In this document: in pieces, positions 7,382-16,468 of the stretch
How the letters are laid out: each line of letters starts with the position of its first letter
How positions within the stretch are numbered: position 1 is the first letter of the stretch
The notes under the pieces: generated by a model
Database searches by the model: none
Told to the model about the DNA's origin: nothing
What the model saw: the letters and a program-made list of their open reading frames with translations, nothing else
Program-made: the position numbers and the translations under genes
Source: Deltaproteobacteria bacterium
GTDB lineage: Bacteria; Desulfobacterota; Desulfarculia; Adiutricales; Adiutricaceae
Reading direction: 5' to 3'
Assembly: GCA_031264015.1 (NCBI GenBank)
Contig: JAISET010000144.1
Span: 1-38,404 of the forward strand
DNA length: 38,404 bases

Positions 7382-8844
7382 CGCCCGGGACCCTCGAAAT
7401 TTCCTCCCCCGGACCCCGGCCGGCCGTGACCGGCCCCCCGGCCCGGCCCGGCCCCGGCCCGGTGGTGGTCAGGGGCCTCAACTGGCTCGGCGACGCCGTC
7501 ATGAGCCTGCCCGCGCTCGCGGCGGTGCTGGCGGCCCGGCCCCCCGGCGGGGTCGCGGTGGTGGCCAGGGCGGGCACGGCGGATCTCTACCGCCTCGCCG
7601 CGGGCGAGAAAAACGTCATCGTGGAGGGGCCGGGCCTCTCCGGCCGGCTCGCCGCGGCCGGGGCGGTCCGGGAGCTCGGGCCCTCGGCCTACCTGGTCCT
7701 CCCGAACTCCTTCTCCGCGGCCGCCTGCGCCTTTTTGAGCCGGGCGCCCCTGCGTCTGGGGAGCGCCCGGAACCTGCGCTCGCCGCTGCTGACCCGCCCG
7801 GTGGAGTTCAGCCCCGAGGAGCTGGCCGCCCACGAGAGCTTCCGCTTCCTGCGCCTGGCCGGGGAGCTGGGGGTGGAGGCCAGGTTCTCGAGGCCGTCCC
7901 TGGCCCCGCCCGGGCCCCCGCCGGAGCTTCCCCTGCCCGCCGGCCCGCGTCTGGCCGTGGCCCCGGGGGCCGCCTTCGGGGGCGCCAAGCGCTGGCCGGC
8001 CGCCTGCTTCGCGCGCGCCGCCGCCCTGGTCGCGCGAGACCTCGGGGGCGGGGTGGTCATCCTGGGCGGGCCCTCCGAGACGGAGGCGGCCGGGGAGGTG
8101 GAGAGGCTGCTGCCCGCCGGCGTCCCCGTCGTCAACCTGGCGGGCCGCACCAGCCTGACGGAGGCCGTCTCGGTCCTGGCGGGCTGCCGCCTGACCCTGG
8201 CCAACGACTCCGGGCTCATGCATCTCTCGGCCGCCCTGGACGTGCCGGTCGTCGCCGTCTTCGGGCCCACCGACCCCGTGCGCACCTCGCCTTTGGCCGG
8301 AAGGCTGGCCGTCCTGCGCCGGGGCTGCGGCTGCTCGCCGTGCCGGCACCGGGAGTGCCCCAAAAAAGACCGCGTCTGCTTCGACGGGCTGACCCCGGAG
8401 CTGGCGGCCGCGGCCGCCGGCCGGCTGCTGGCCCCCGCCCGCCGGGCCCCCAAGACCGTCTTCTGGTCCCCCGCCCCGGGGGAGGTCTTCCCCGAGGCCG
8501 GCCCGGCGACGGCCGTCTGCCGCATGCTGGCCTCGGACCTGGAGGCCGCGGGCCTGGACCCCGGGTCCCTGCCCCCCTGGGTCGGCCTGCTGGGCGACCG
8601 GGCCGACGACCGGCGCTCCTGGACGCTGCTCCTCCGCCGCCTCGACGTCGACCCCGCCGGCGCCTACTGGCTCGGCCACGACAAGGAGGCGGTCGGGCGG
8701 GCCCGCGCCCTGGGCGGCCGCTCCCTGCTGGTCGCGGGCCCCCGGGCCCGCTCCGAGCTGCCCGGGATGCTGGCCGACGGCTCGCTCCCCTTCATGGCCG
8801 TGCCCGACGCCCGGCGCGGCCTGGAGTTGGTCGACTCCATGTGA
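7378..8844 (+). CDS. waaF: GT9 heptosyltransferase (WaaF-like) with C-terminal extension
   Basis: A glycosyltransferase family 9 enzyme, most like ADP-heptose:LPS heptosyltransferase II, adding heptose to the inner core. The GT9 domain runs from about residue 29 (VVVRGLNWLGDAVMSLPAL) to about 350, with LANDSGLMHLSAALDVPVVAVFGPTDP as the sugar-nucleotide site. The first ~28 residues are Pro/Gly-rich, so a later start is possible; the GTG at 7378 is chosen for its GTGA overlap with lpxK. At 488 residues it is about 130 longer than usual. The extra C-terminus (from about 358) contains LLLRRLDVDPAGAYWLGHDKEAVGRARALGG, reminiscent of the distal half of GmhB-type HAD phosphatases but without the DxD nucleophile motif. 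That resemblance is inference. WaaF versus another GT9 heptosyltransferase is judged from context. Confidence 0.82.
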   Translation: MTPGTLEISSPGPRPAVTGPPARPGPGPVVVRGLNWLGDAVMSLPALAAVLAARPPGGVAVVARAGTADLYRLAAGEKNVIVEGPGLSGRLAAAGAVRELGPSAYLVLPNSFSAAACAFLSRAPLRLGSARNLRSPLLTRPVEFSPEELAAHESFRFLRLAGELGVEARFSRPSLAPPGPPPELPLPAGPRLAVAPGAAFGGAKRWPAACFARAAALVARDLGGGVVILGGPSETEAAGEVERLLPAGVPVVNLAGRTSLTEAVSVLAGCRLTLANDSGLMHLSAALDVPVVAVFGPTDPVRTSPLAGRLAVLRRGCGCSPCRHRECPKKDRVCFDGLTPELAAAAAGRLLAPARRAPKTVFWSPAPGEVFPEAGPATAVCRMLASDLEAAGLDPGSLPPWVGLLGDRADDRRSWTLLLRRLDVDPAGAYWLGHDKEAVGRARALGGRSLLVAGPRARSELPGMLADGSLPFMAVPDARRGLELVDSM

Positions 8845-9072
8845 GCCGGGCCCGGACCCGCCTGGGCCGGCCCGGGCCCGAGGCGGGCCCGGCCCGGAAA
8901 CCGGACCGGCCCCGGCCAGTCAGGCGTCATGACGGCCGCCAATTTTTTGCCGCCACTTTTTCATCGTCCGGCCGGGCCGGTCCCGGCGGGGACGGCCGGA
9001 ACCCCGGGCGGGCGGGCCCCCGGGGCGACGGCGGGGGACGGAAAAAAACGACGACGACGGGGGACGGAAAAA
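8845..9072. other. GC-rich spacer with nested inverted repeats
   Basis: The sequence just after the waaF-like stop (8845-8900) is built of interleaved GGGCCCG/CGGGCCC words that can form alternative hairpins, without a T-tract. No gene is seen. An upstream extension of the next frame to 8929 has no ribosome-binding site or conserved sequence. Confidence 0.5.
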
Positions 9073-10263
9073 ATGATCTGGGCGATCGGCGACATTCACG
9101 GCATGTTCGACCCCCTGAAGAGGATCATGAGCCAGATCCGCTTTTTGGAGGAGGCCGACGACCCGGTGGAGAGGGTCGTCTTCCTGGGCGACTACATCGA
9201 CCACGGGCCCTCCTCCAGGGAGGTCGTCGACTATCTGCGGGCCCTGGACCTCCCCAAGGTCCTGCTGCTCGGCAACCACGAGGACATGGCGCTGAGGGAC
9301 CTGGGCGGGGACAAGGTCCTGGAGGGCCTCGACGGCGACGTCTGGCTCGACAACGGGGCCCTGGACACCTACAAGTCCCTCTTCGACCGCCGGGGCGGCA
9401 TGGAGACGGCCCGGGAGTTTCTGAGGGTCTGCGAAAAAAAGAGGCGCGGGGCCCGGGAGGAGGACGGCCGCGGGGGGGGGCGCCCGGCCGTCCCGAGGCT
9501 CCCCCGCAAGTACGAGACGTTTCTCAAGTCGTTGAGGCTCCACCACCGGGAGACCTTCGAGCTCCCGGGCGGGACGCTGGGCTTCTCCTTTTTCCACGCC
9601 CTCCCGGACCGGGGCTCGCCGCTGGACGACCAGAGGTTCAAGACCCGCGCCGCCTTCTCCAGGAGCCTGGACCGGGCCGCCCTGGCCCTCCGGGAGGGGC
9701 CGGCCGGGAGGGGGCGGTTCTCGGAAAGTCTCGCGGACCTCCGCATCCGCCTGCTCGAGGGCACCTGCCTGTGGAACCGCGACTACGACCTGGAGTCCGA
9801 CTACCGGGGCGAGATCGTCGTCCACGGCCACACGCCCACCGCCAACTATCCCGGCTACTACGACAACCGCGGCATGAGGCCCTATTTCCGGCAGTTCGAG
9901 AGCTGGCCGGACGGGTTTTTCCTGCCCTTCCTCTTCGCCCTCTCCCCGGACGCCGTCTGGCCCGACGGCCCCGCCGGGGCCGCCCCGCCCGGCTTCCTCG
10001 GGCCCTACGGGAACGCCGCGGGTTGCCGCCGCTACCGCTGCCCGCCCGGGACTCTCAGGGCCGTCAACATCGACACCGGGGCCGTCTACGGGCGGGCCCT
10101 GACCGCCCTGGGGCTCTCGAAAAAATACCTGGAAAGGGGGCTCATGCCTCTTCTGACCGTCAGGACCTCCGAGGGGCAGAGGCGTCCGGACAGCAAGATC
10201 ATGGCCAGGACCATCCTGGTGGAGGGCCTGGCCGGGGCGGGCGTCCGGGGCGCGCGCTCGTGA
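9073..10263 (+). CDS. PP2A/bis(5'-nucleosyl)-tetraphosphatase-like metallophosphoesterase
   Basis: The 396-residue protein has all calcineurin-like metallophosphatase motifs in order: GDIHG (6-10), GDYIDHG (39-45), GNHED (67-71), then a His in HALPD and the C-terminal HGHTPT. These residues bind the two catalytic metal ions. Family members are bacterial Ser/Thr phosphatases or dinucleotide polyphosphate hydrolases, and sequence alone does not decide the substrate. The ATG at 9073 is chosen because MIWAIGDIHG is the typical beginning; the ribosome-binding site (GGGACGG) is weak. The end overlaps the next GTG by GTGA, coupling it to the waaC-like gene. A role in regulating envelope synthesis, or simple operon hitch-hiking, are both open. 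Confidence 0.85.
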   Translation: MIWAIGDIHGMFDPLKRIMSQIRFLEEADDPVERVVFLGDYIDHGPSSREVVDYLRALDLPKVLLLGNHEDMALRDLGGDKVLEGLDGDVWLDNGALDTYKSLFDRRGGMETAREFLRVCEKKRRGAREEDGRGGGRPAVPRLPRKYETFLKSLRLHHRETFELPGGTLGFSFFHALPDRGSPLDDQRFKTRAAFSRSLDRAALALREGPAGRGRFSESLADLRIRLLEGTCLWNRDYDLESDYRGEIVVHGHTPTANYPGYYDNRGMRPYFRQFESWPDGFFLPFLFALSPDAVWPDGPAGAAPPGFLGPYGNAAGCRRYRCPPGTLRAVNIDTGAVYGRALTALGLSKKYLERGLMPLLTVRTSEGQRRPDSKIMARTILVEGLAGAGVRGARS

Positions 10264-11414
10264 GCGGATACAGGAGCATCCTGATCATAAAGATGAGCGC
10301 CATGGGGGACGTCGTCCACGCCCTGCCGTCCCTGCACGCCCTGCGCGGCCTCTATCCCGGGGCCGCGATCAGCTGGCTGGTGGAGCCGCAGTTCGCCCCG
10401 CTGCTGCCCGGCCCCCCCTGGGTGGACGAGCCGGTCGTCTTCGAGAAGAACAGGCTGAAAAAACTGGGCCTCCGGGACAAGATATCCTATCTGGCCGCTT
10501 TTCGGAAAGAGCTCCGCTCGCGTCGCTTCGACCTGGTCCTGGACCTCCAGGGCCTGATGAAGAGCACCCTGGTGGCCCTGCTGTCCGGCTGCCGCAACCG
10601 CCTGGGCTACTGCGAGATGCGCGAGGGGAGCTTTTTGTTCACCAGGGCCGTCAAAGGCCCCAACGCCCGGGGCCACGTCGTCGAGCGCTACCGGGACGTC
10701 GTGCGCAGCCTGGGGCCCGTCCCCCCGGAGGTGGTCTTCCCCCTCCCGGACCACGCCGGGCCCGCCCGCGAAATGGCCGCGGCCCTGCGGGGCCTGGGTC
10801 TGACCCGCCCCCTGGCCCTCCTGTTCCCGGGGGCGGGCTGGGACAGCAAGCTCTGGCCCGCGCGACGCTTCGCCGAGCTGGCCCGGGAGCTCGACAGGAC
10901 GGGCCTTGACGCCGCCGTCGGGGGGGCCGCCGGGGACGCCGGGCTCGCCGGGGCGATTCGGGACGCCGCCCCCGGGCTGAACCTCCCGGACCTGACCGGC
11001 AGGACCGACATCCCGGCCCTTCTGGGCCTGGTCTCCCTGGCCTCCGTCTGCGTCGGCGCCGACACCGGGCCCCTGCACCTGGCCGCCGCCTGCGGCACCC
11101 CCACCGTCTCGCTCTTCGGGCCCAGCAGCGGGGAGAGGGCGGGCACCTGGGGCGCCCTGGGGGCCTACGTCCAGACAAAGGCCCCCTGCGCCCCCTGCTT
11201 CAAAAGACGCTGCCCCGGGACGTTCGTCTGCATGGACGACATCGCCGTCGGGGAGGTCATGGCGGCCGTCGGGCGGGTCCTGGCGCGGCGGCCGCCCGCG
11301 GCCCTCCCCGACGACCCCGGCGGCGGCCGGGGGGGGCTCCCGGGGACGGGGCCGGGCGGCGGAAAGCCTCCCGGGGACGCCCGGCTTGTCGTCGCCCCCG
11401 GCAAACCCGCCTGA
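10260..11414 (+). CDS. waaC: LPS heptosyltransferase I-like GT9 enzyme
   Basis: The 384-residue protein matches ADP-heptose:Kdo heptosyltransferase I. Its start, ILIIKMSAMGDVVHALPSLHALR, is the family signature. It is followed by DLVLDLQGLMKSTLVA, LGYCEMREGS, LFPGAGWDSKLWP and the donor-site GADTGPLHLAAACGTPTVSLFGPSSGERAG. It would add the first heptose to Kdo at the inner membrane. The GTG at 10260 overlaps the preceding stop (GTGA). A much longer open frame extends far upstream, but only in the shadow of other genes. About 45 residues at the C-terminus are Pro/Gly-rich and unconserved. It closes the waaA-lpxK-waaF-phosphatase-waaC block. Confidence 0.9.
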   Translation: MSGYRSILIIKMSAMGDVVHALPSLHALRGLYPGAAISWLVEPQFAPLLPGPPWVDEPVVFEKNRLKKLGLRDKISYLAAFRKELRSRRFDLVLDLQGLMKSTLVALLSGCRNRLGYCEMREGSFLFTRAVKGPNARGHVVERYRDVVRSLGPVPPEVVFPLPDHAGPAREMAAALRGLGLTRPLALLFPGAGWDSKLWPARRFAELARELDRTGLDAAVGGAAGDAGLAGAIRDAAPGLNLPDLTGRTDIPALLGLVSLASVCVGADTGPLHLAAACGTPTVSLFGPSSGERAGTWGALGAYVQTKAPCAPCFKRRCPGTFVCMDDIAVGEVMAAVGRVLARRPPAALPDDPGGGRGGLPGTGPGGGKPPGDARLVVAPGKPA

Positions 11415-11473
11415 TCCGACTTGCCGCCGGACATCGTCCGCCCCGCCCCCGGGGAGGTTTTTCGACGGAAGCC

Positions 11474-11502
11474 TTGACAAAAGCCCCGGGGATGACTATT
11501 TT
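11474..11502 (+). promoter_or_regulatory. sigma-70 promoter of the FmdB-like gene
   Basis: TTGACA (11474-11479), a 17-bp spacer and TATTTT (11497-11502), about 165 nt before the start codon of the zinc-ribbon gene. Confidence 0.65.
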
Positions 11503-11671
11503 CTTTTCTGTCGGGAAGGGGCGCGGACGCCTCCCCCCCCGGATTTTCACCTCACGCCTCCTTTTTTGGCGGGCCTGACATATTTTGTCCGGGCCGGGCG
11601 CCAAAGGGCCCCCGGAAGACGGCCCGCCCCGGCGGCGGGCCGTCCGGACCACTTTTCGAGGAGCGACCCCC

Positions 11672-11998
11672 ATGCCCATCTACGAGTACGAATGCCAGAA
11701 ATGCCACCAGGTGACCGAGGCGCTGCAGAAATTCACCGACGGGCCCCTGACCGAGTGCCCCCGCTGCGGCGGCCGCATGGACAAGCTCATGTCCATGAAC
11801 AGCTTCCAGCTCAAGGGCGGGGGCTGGTACGTGACCGACTACGCCAGGAAGAACGACAGCAAGTGCGCCGCCGGCAAGACCGCCCACGGCTCCTCCGAGC
11901 ACGGCTCCTCCGAGCACGGCGAAAAGAAGAGCTCCGACTGCGCCGCCTGCCAGGCCGCCGAGAAGCCCTCCTGCCCCGCCGCCGCCAAGGAGGGCTGA
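11672..11998 (+). CDS. FmdB-family zinc-ribbon protein
   Basis: A 108-residue protein that begins [11 protein letters not shown], the signature of the FmdB/CxxC_CxxC_SSSS family. Cys8, Cys11, Cys29 and Cys32 form the CxxC...CxxC zinc ribbon. The family is widespread and small and is named after a putative regulator of formamide/amide utilisation; its molecular role is unclear. The C-terminal half carries a duplicated [12 protein letters not shown] segment and additional cysteines ([12 protein letters not shown]), which may bind metal. GAGGAG lies 7 nt upstream of the ATG. The gene has its own promoter and is closed by a strong terminator, so it is monocistronic. Confidence 0.88.
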   Translation: MPIYEYECQKCHQVTEALQKFTDGPLTECPRCGGRMDKLMSMNSFQLKGGGWYVTDYARKNDSKCAAGKTAHGSSEHGSSEHGEKKSSDCAACQAAEKPSCPAAAKEG

Positions 11999-12064
11999 CC
12001 AGGAGAGTCTTGACGGCCCCCGGCCGAGGCCGCCCGTGACCGGGGCTTCCGACCGTTTAATTTG

Positions 12065-12103
12065 ACCGGGCCCCCGTCCGTTCGAGGGGGCCCGGTTTTT
12101 TAT
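12065..12103 (+). terminator. strong intrinsic terminator
   Basis: ACCGGGCCCCC (12065-12075) and GGGGGCCCGGT (12086-12096) form a perfect 11-bp stem followed by six T, ending the FmdB transcript. Confidence 0.92.
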
Positions 12104-12163
12104 TGGCCGAAAGGCCCGCCGGCCTGTTGGCGAGGCCCCGGGCCGAAACGTCCTCCCCCTCCG

Positions 12164-12208
12164 AAAAATTAAACCGGGCCTCCCCGACTGTTCGGCGGGC
12201 CCGGTTTT
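12164..12208. terminator. bidirectional terminator between convergent genes
   Basis: ACCGGGCC (12173-12180) pairs with GGCCCGGT (12198-12205). A T-tract follows on the plus strand, and an A-rich tract precedes it (12164-12172), giving a T-tract on the minus strand. It therefore suits both the FmdB transcript and the convergent larA1 transcript. Confidence 0.75.
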
Positions 12209-12230
12209 GTTGGTGGAGGACGCGCGCGCC

Positions 12231-12385
<155 letters not shown>

Positions 12386-12420
12386 TCACGGCGACGCCCG
12401 CCCGCGCGTCGTCGTTCCCG

Positions 12421-13722
12421 TCAGTCTCGGCGGATGACCACGGCCACGGCCTCGGGCAGGAAGGTGATCGGGGCCAGCGGGTCGCCCACCATCTCCCCGG
12501 CCGTCTCCAGGGCCCGCCCCAGGGTGTCCGCGGGGATCATGCCGAGGTCCCGGACCACGCCGGCGGGGGCCCGGGTGACCATGACGACCCGGCGCCGGAC
12601 CATGATGGAGGCGGTCAGCTGGATGACCCACTGGTCGGCGACAGTCTCGTCGCGCCCCCGGGCGGAGATCTCGGCCAGGAGGGCCTCCATGGAGGAGGCG
12701 TTTTTGAAGGCGTTTAAAAACGACTCCGAGCCGTGCCCGTCGCGGCATTCGTTGACGGCCACGATGACCCCGCCCTCGGCGCAGGTCAGGTCCGCCGCCA
12801 TGATGGACTTGGTGGACTGGTAGACGTTCTGGTCCAGGGGGTAGCCGCCGTTGGAGGTGACCACCACGGGGGAGGGGACGGCCCTGACCCCGCAGAGCTC
12901 CAGCACCCGGCGGCAGCCCTCCAGGTGCGCCGTCTCCATCTCCCCGGCGTAGGCCCCGGAGACTTTTTTCCCCGGGGTCAGCGTGACGTTCAGGATGAAG
13001 GCCAGACGGGCCATCCGGGCGGCGGCGACCATGTCGGTTTGGAACGGGTTGCCGTCCAGCGAGCCCGGACGCGCGGCCGGGTGGACGGTGAACTCGGCGT
13101 TGTGGCTGGCCAAAACGGTCCTGAAAGCCGCCACCCCGGGCAGGACGCTCTTGCGGCCCCCGCTGAAGCCGGCGAACTGGTGGGGCTCGATGAACCCGTC
13201 GGCGACCAGCAGGTCCGCCTCGGCGGCCAGCCTGTTGACGACCAGCTCGCCCCCCGAGGGGAGCCTCCCCAGGGAGACCAGGTTGTCCTCGTCCAGGGGG
13301 TCGTGGTTGACGACGTTCTCCCGGGCCGCGAACCCCGCCCCGAACTTGGCGTCGATCTCCGCGCGGGTGGAGGCCCGGTGGCAGCCCACGCCGATTAATA
13401 TCGTCACTTTGGCGTCCGGCGAGCCGCGTCTGATCTCGGCCAGCATCGGGGGCAGGGTCAGCCTGCTGGGGACGGGCCTGGTGTGGTCGGAGGTCAGGAC
13501 CACGACGTTCTTTTTGCCCCGGGCGAGCTCGCGCAGGGGCGGCGAGTTGACGGGGGAGGCCAGGGCCCGCCCGATGACGGCGGCCTCGGACTCCGCCCCC
13601 GCGCCCGGCCCCCCGGAGCCCTCCCGGGACCTGAGCGTCGCCACCCGGCGCCCGGGGGCCAGCAGGCACTCCTCGCGTCCCGTCCCGAAGGGGACGCTCA
13701 AAACGCGGCCCCGCCCGGTCAT
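12421..13722 (-). CDS. LarA-type nickel-dependent 2-hydroxyacid racemase (paralogue 1)
   Basis: The 433-residue protein belongs to the LarA/DUF2088 family, which epimerises lactate or other 2-hydroxy acids with a nickel-pincer nucleotide cofactor. All key residues are present at canonical spacing: SDHTR (Asp79, Arg82), His115, His181, cofactor-linking Lys191 in FSGGRKSVLPG, and His207. The intervals equal those of Lactobacillus LarA (108/174/184/200). LarA homologues act on several substrates (lactate, malate, phenyllactate, hydroxyglutarate and others), so I do not call it lactate racemase. It lies 46 nt downstream of the Ldh_2 gene and is probably in one transcript with it. The cofactor genes larB, larC and larE are not in the window. 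Confidence 0.9.
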   Translation of the reverse strand: MTGRGRVLSVPFGTGREECLLAPGRRVATLRSREGSGGPGAGAESEAAVIGRALASPVNSPPLRELARGKKNVVVLTSDHTRPVPSRLTLPPMLAEIRRGSPDAKVTILIGVGCHRASTRAEIDAKFGAGFAARENVVNHDPLDEDNLVSLGRLPSGGELVVNRLAAEADLLVADGFIEPHQFAGFSGGRKSVLPGVAAFRTVLASHNAEFTVHPAARPGSLDGNPFQTDMVAAARMARLAFILNVTLTPGKKVSGAYAGEMETAHLEGCRRVLELCGVRAVPSPVVVTSNGGYPLDQNVYQSTKSIMAADLTCAEGGVIVAVNECRDGHGSESFLNAFKNASSMEALLAEISARGRDETVADQWVIQLTASIMVRRRVVMVTRAPAGVVRDLGMIPADTLGRALETAGEMVGDPLAPITFLPEAVAVVIRRD

Positions 13723-13768
13723 CGGGCCGCCGGGGGAAGACCTTTGATCCGCGGGAGACTAGCCAAAG

Positions 13769-14860
13769 TCAGCCCTCCAGACCCGGCGTCTTCCCGAGGC
13801 CGCACCGGCCGGCCAGGGAGGCCAGGTAGGCCTTGGTGGCGGCGTCGAGGAAGACCCCGTCCCGAAGCGACGCCTCCCGGGCCTCCGCCTCCTTCTCGCC
13901 GTGGATGAAGATGCGGTCCCGTCCGCCCGCCTTCTCGCTGCGCCGGATGGTTTCCAAGATCCCGCCGACGCGGTCCTTAAGCTCCCCCGGGTCGCCGAAG
14001 AGGTCCATCCTGGAGGCGCTGAAGTAATGGGTGATGCCGCCCGGGCCGCCTTTGGGGTAGGTTTCCAGGCTGCTGGCCCCCATGGAGAGGCCGGAGCAGA
14101 GGATCTCGACCAGCAGGGCCAGCCCGAAGCCCTTGTGGCCGCCGGATTCCTCGCCCGCCCCGCCGACGTAGAGGTGGCCGCCGAAGGAGGTCTGGTAGAA
14201 CGTCCTCTCGAAGCTGGAGGCGTCGTAGGTCTCCTCCCCGGACTCGTCGACCACCCAGCCCCGGGGCATGGTCTTGCCGCGGCGGTCGTAGAGCTCCACC
14301 TTGCCGTGGGAGACGGTGGCGGTGGCCATGTCCAACAAAAAGATCCGCCCGCCGCGCTCCGGCACGGCCACGGCTATGGGGTTGGTGCCCAAAAGCCTGC
14401 GGCTCCCGAAGGTGGGGACGCCGGCGATGTAGGTGTTGGTGAAGGCCGTGCCGATCATGTCGTTTTTGGCCATCAGCTCGGCCCAGTAGCCCGCGATCCC
14501 GTAATGGTTGGAGTTGCGGACGGCGCAGTGGGCGACCCCGGTCTTCCGGGCCAGCCCCATGGTCCTCTCCACGCACCACTCGGCCGCGCGGCAGCCCACC
14601 CCGGCCCGGGCGTCCACCACCAGCGAGACCGGGGTCTCCCAGACCACCTCGGGCTCCGAGCCGGGACGGCAGTGGCCCATGTCCAGGTTGGTCCGATAGA
14701 AGGCCAGCCGGGAGACCCCGTGGGAGGGGATGCCCCGGGCGTCGGCCTCGACCAGCAAGGTCGCGGTGATCCCGGCCTCCTTTTGGTTGTAGCCGTATCC
14801 CCTCAGCAATATGTCCGTGGTCAGGCGAAGAAGATCCTGGTAGTCGATCAGGCCGCTCAT
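13769..14860 (-). CDS. Ldh_2-family NAD(P)-dependent 2-hydroxyacid dehydrogenase
   Basis: The 363-residue protein belongs to the malate/L-lactate/sulfolactate/ureidoglycolate dehydrogenase (Ldh_2, MDH2) family, which differs from the classical Rossmann LDH. Signatures are EADARGIPSHGVSRL (catalytic His region), NSNHYGIAGYW, GTNPIAVAVP, and LDMATATVSHGKVE leading to GGHKGFGLALLVEILC. It would oxidise a 2-hydroxy acid to the 2-oxo acid in the cytoplasm. Its neighbours are a symporter upstream and a LarA-type racemase downstream. Together they suggest uptake of a hydroxy acid, racemisation of the unusable enantiomer and oxidation. Sulfolactate, malate and lactate are all possible substrates. A weak GGAG-like site (TTTTTAGGAG) precedes the ATG. 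Confidence 0.9.
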   Translation of the reverse strand: MSGLIDYQDLLRLTTDILLRGYGYNQKEAGITATLLVEADARGIPSHGVSRLAFYRTNLDMGHCRPGSEPEVVWETPVSLVVDARAGVGCRAAEWCVERTMGLARKTGVAHCAVRNSNHYGIAGYWAELMAKNDMIGTAFTNTYIAGVPTFGSRRLLGTNPIAVAVPERGGRIFLLDMATATVSHGKVELYDRRGKTMPRGWVVDESGEETYDASSFERTFYQTSFGGHLYVGGAGEESGGHKGFGLALLVEILCSGLSMGASSLETYPKGGPGGITHYFSASRMDLFGDPGELKDRVGGILETIRRSEKAGGRDRIFIHGEKEAEAREASLRDGVFLDAATKAYLASLAGRCGLGKTPGLEG

Positions 14861-15013
14861 GATGCAAACGCTCCTAAAAATGGAAAGGAAAAAAGGCCCG
14901 CGCGCCCCGGCGCCCCGGGGGGGGGGAACCGTCCCCCGGGCGCCCGGACCTCGGGCCCGGACGTCCGACGGCCGGCCGGCCGTGCGATCGGGCCGGCCGC
15001 CCCGGGCCGGGGC

Positions 15014-16468
15014 CTAGGACCCGGCCGGCGGCGCGGTCCGCGGCCCGTCGGGCGGGCCCGAGAAGACGCCGCCCGCGGGCTCCCTGGCGAAAATGGCGAA
15101 CAGGATCATGAGGCCGCCGCAGACGGCCCACTCGAAATAGATGAGCTCGGGGACGACGCGGACGGAGGGAACGTAGGTCCAGAGGATCCAGAGGACCAGG
15201 GAGGCCAGCACGACCCAGAAGCCGGCCGCCCGGCGGACGAGCCTGGGCCAGTAGATGCCGGCCAGCAGGATGAACGTGAACGAGGTGGTCACGGCCAGGG
15301 CGGTGGTGATGGTCCGCAGTATCCCGACCACGGTCAGGGCCAGGGCGAAAGAGAGCAGGCTGACCACCAGGACGACCACCCGGGAGACGAACACCTCGGA
15401 GGCGTCCTCCAGGGGCTTTTTGTAAAACTTCTTGACCACGTCCTCCAAAACCAGGGTCGAGCAGCCCATCAGAAGGCCCACGGCGGTGGAGATGTCGGCG
15501 GCCCACAGCGAGGCCAGAAAGATGCCGCCCACGGCCGGGGACAGGGAGGTGACCAGTTTCGGCAGGGCCATGGAGGCCTTCTCCAGACCGGGGAAATTGG
15601 CCGCGGCCAGCAGGCCGAAGACGGCGCAGAGGAAGCCCGCGGGCAGGATCAGAAAGCCGCCGATCAGAAAGCCGTTTCTGGCCGTGCGCTCGTCCTTGGA
15701 GGCGAAGCAGATCTGGGAGACGGCCTGGGTGGTGGTGGCCATGGTGATCATGACCGCCATGTAGCCCACCACGGAGGCCAGCCCCAGCCCCTCGACGAGA
15801 CTGAAGCCCGGGTTGCTCTCGGGCAGCCTGGCCAGCAGCGTCTCCACCCCGCCGAACTGGTTGAGGCTGGCCCAGAGGGCGATGATGATGCCCAGGTAGA
15901 TGGCCGCGACGTTGATGAGGTTGGTGAGCCCGCTGGCCCAGTAGCCGCCGAACAGCGTGATGACGATGAAGACGGCCGCCGAGGCCAGCATGCCCTGGTT
16001 GAAGGTGAAGACGTCGGGCAGCAGGGCGGTGAGAATCGACCCGCCCGCCACGTACTGCAGGGCGGTGATGCTGATCATGACCAGCAGCTGGCAGACGACG
16101 GAAAGAAACCTGGTCCAGGGCCCGAACATGATGCCCATCAGCTGGGGGATGGTCTTGACCGACATGCGTCTTAAGTGCCGGGCCACGAACAGGCCCACGA
16201 AGATGCCCCCCGCCCCCCAGGCGGCGTTATACCAGCCCGCCGAGAAGCCGCGGGTGTAGGCCGTCTCGGCCACGCCGACCGTCGAGGCCCCGCCCACGGC
16301 CAGGCCCACCAGCATGACGGTGACGAGGCTGGCGGGCAGGTTGCGGCCGGCCAAAAGATAGTTCAAGGCCTTGTTGGCGGTGCCCCTTTTGATGAGGACC
16401 GTCGACCACCAGGAGACGCCCAGCAGCACGATGACATAGCCTATTAAGATAACTAATTGGACGCTCAA
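15014..16468 (-). CDS. sodium:solute symporter (SSF), probable organic-acid importer
   Basis: A 484-residue, strongly hydrophobic protein with about 13 predicted membrane segments and the SSF pattern: ALNYLLAGRNLPASLV after the first helix, GGASTVGVAETAY in TM2, LFGGYWASGLTNLINVA, and the LASLWAADISTAVGLLMG helix with sodium-site serine/threonines. I start at TTG 16468, because AAAGGAG (16480-16475) lies 6 nt before it. The longer frame from TTG 16486 would put the ribosome-binding site inside the coding region. It leads the minus-strand group with the Ldh_2 and LarA genes, which suggests a 2-hydroxy or related carboxylic acid as substrate (inference). The C-terminal ~20 residues are Pro/Gly-rich. 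The stop is TAG. Confidence 0.9.
   Translation of the reverse strand: MSVQLVILIGYVIVLLGVSWWSTVLIKRGTANKALNYLLAGRNLPASLVTVMLVGLAVGGASTVGVAETAYTRGFSAGWYNAAWGAGGIFVGLFVARHLRRMSVKTIPQLMGIMFGPWTRFLSVVCQLLVMISITALQYVAGGSILTALLPDVFTFNQGMLASAAVFIVITLFGGYWASGLTNLINVAAIYLGIIIALWASLNQFGGVETLLARLPESNPGFSLVEGLGLASVVGYMAVMITMATTTQAVSQICFASKDERTARNGFLIGGFLILPAGFLCAVFGLLAAANFPGLEKASMALPKLVTSLSPAVGGIFLASLWAADISTAVGLLMGCSTLVLEDVVKKFYKKPLEDASEVFVSRVVVLVVSLLSFALALTVVGILRTITTALAVTTSFTFILLAGIYWPRLVRRAAGFWVVLASLVLWILWTYVPSVRVVPELIYFEWAVCGGLMILFAIFAREPAGGVFSGPPDGPRTAPPAGS

Noticed and set aside
8340-11414. A single 1024-codon open frame
   Set aside because: Only the part from 10260 resembles a protein (WaaC-like). 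The rest is a shadow frame over the waaF-like and phosphoesterase genes, with Pro/Arg/Gly-only sequence.
13901-16174. 757-codon plus-strand frame over the Ldh_2 and symporter genes
   Set aside because: It is antisense to genes with clear family motifs, and its sequence is a Gly/Asp/Gln-rich composition artefact.
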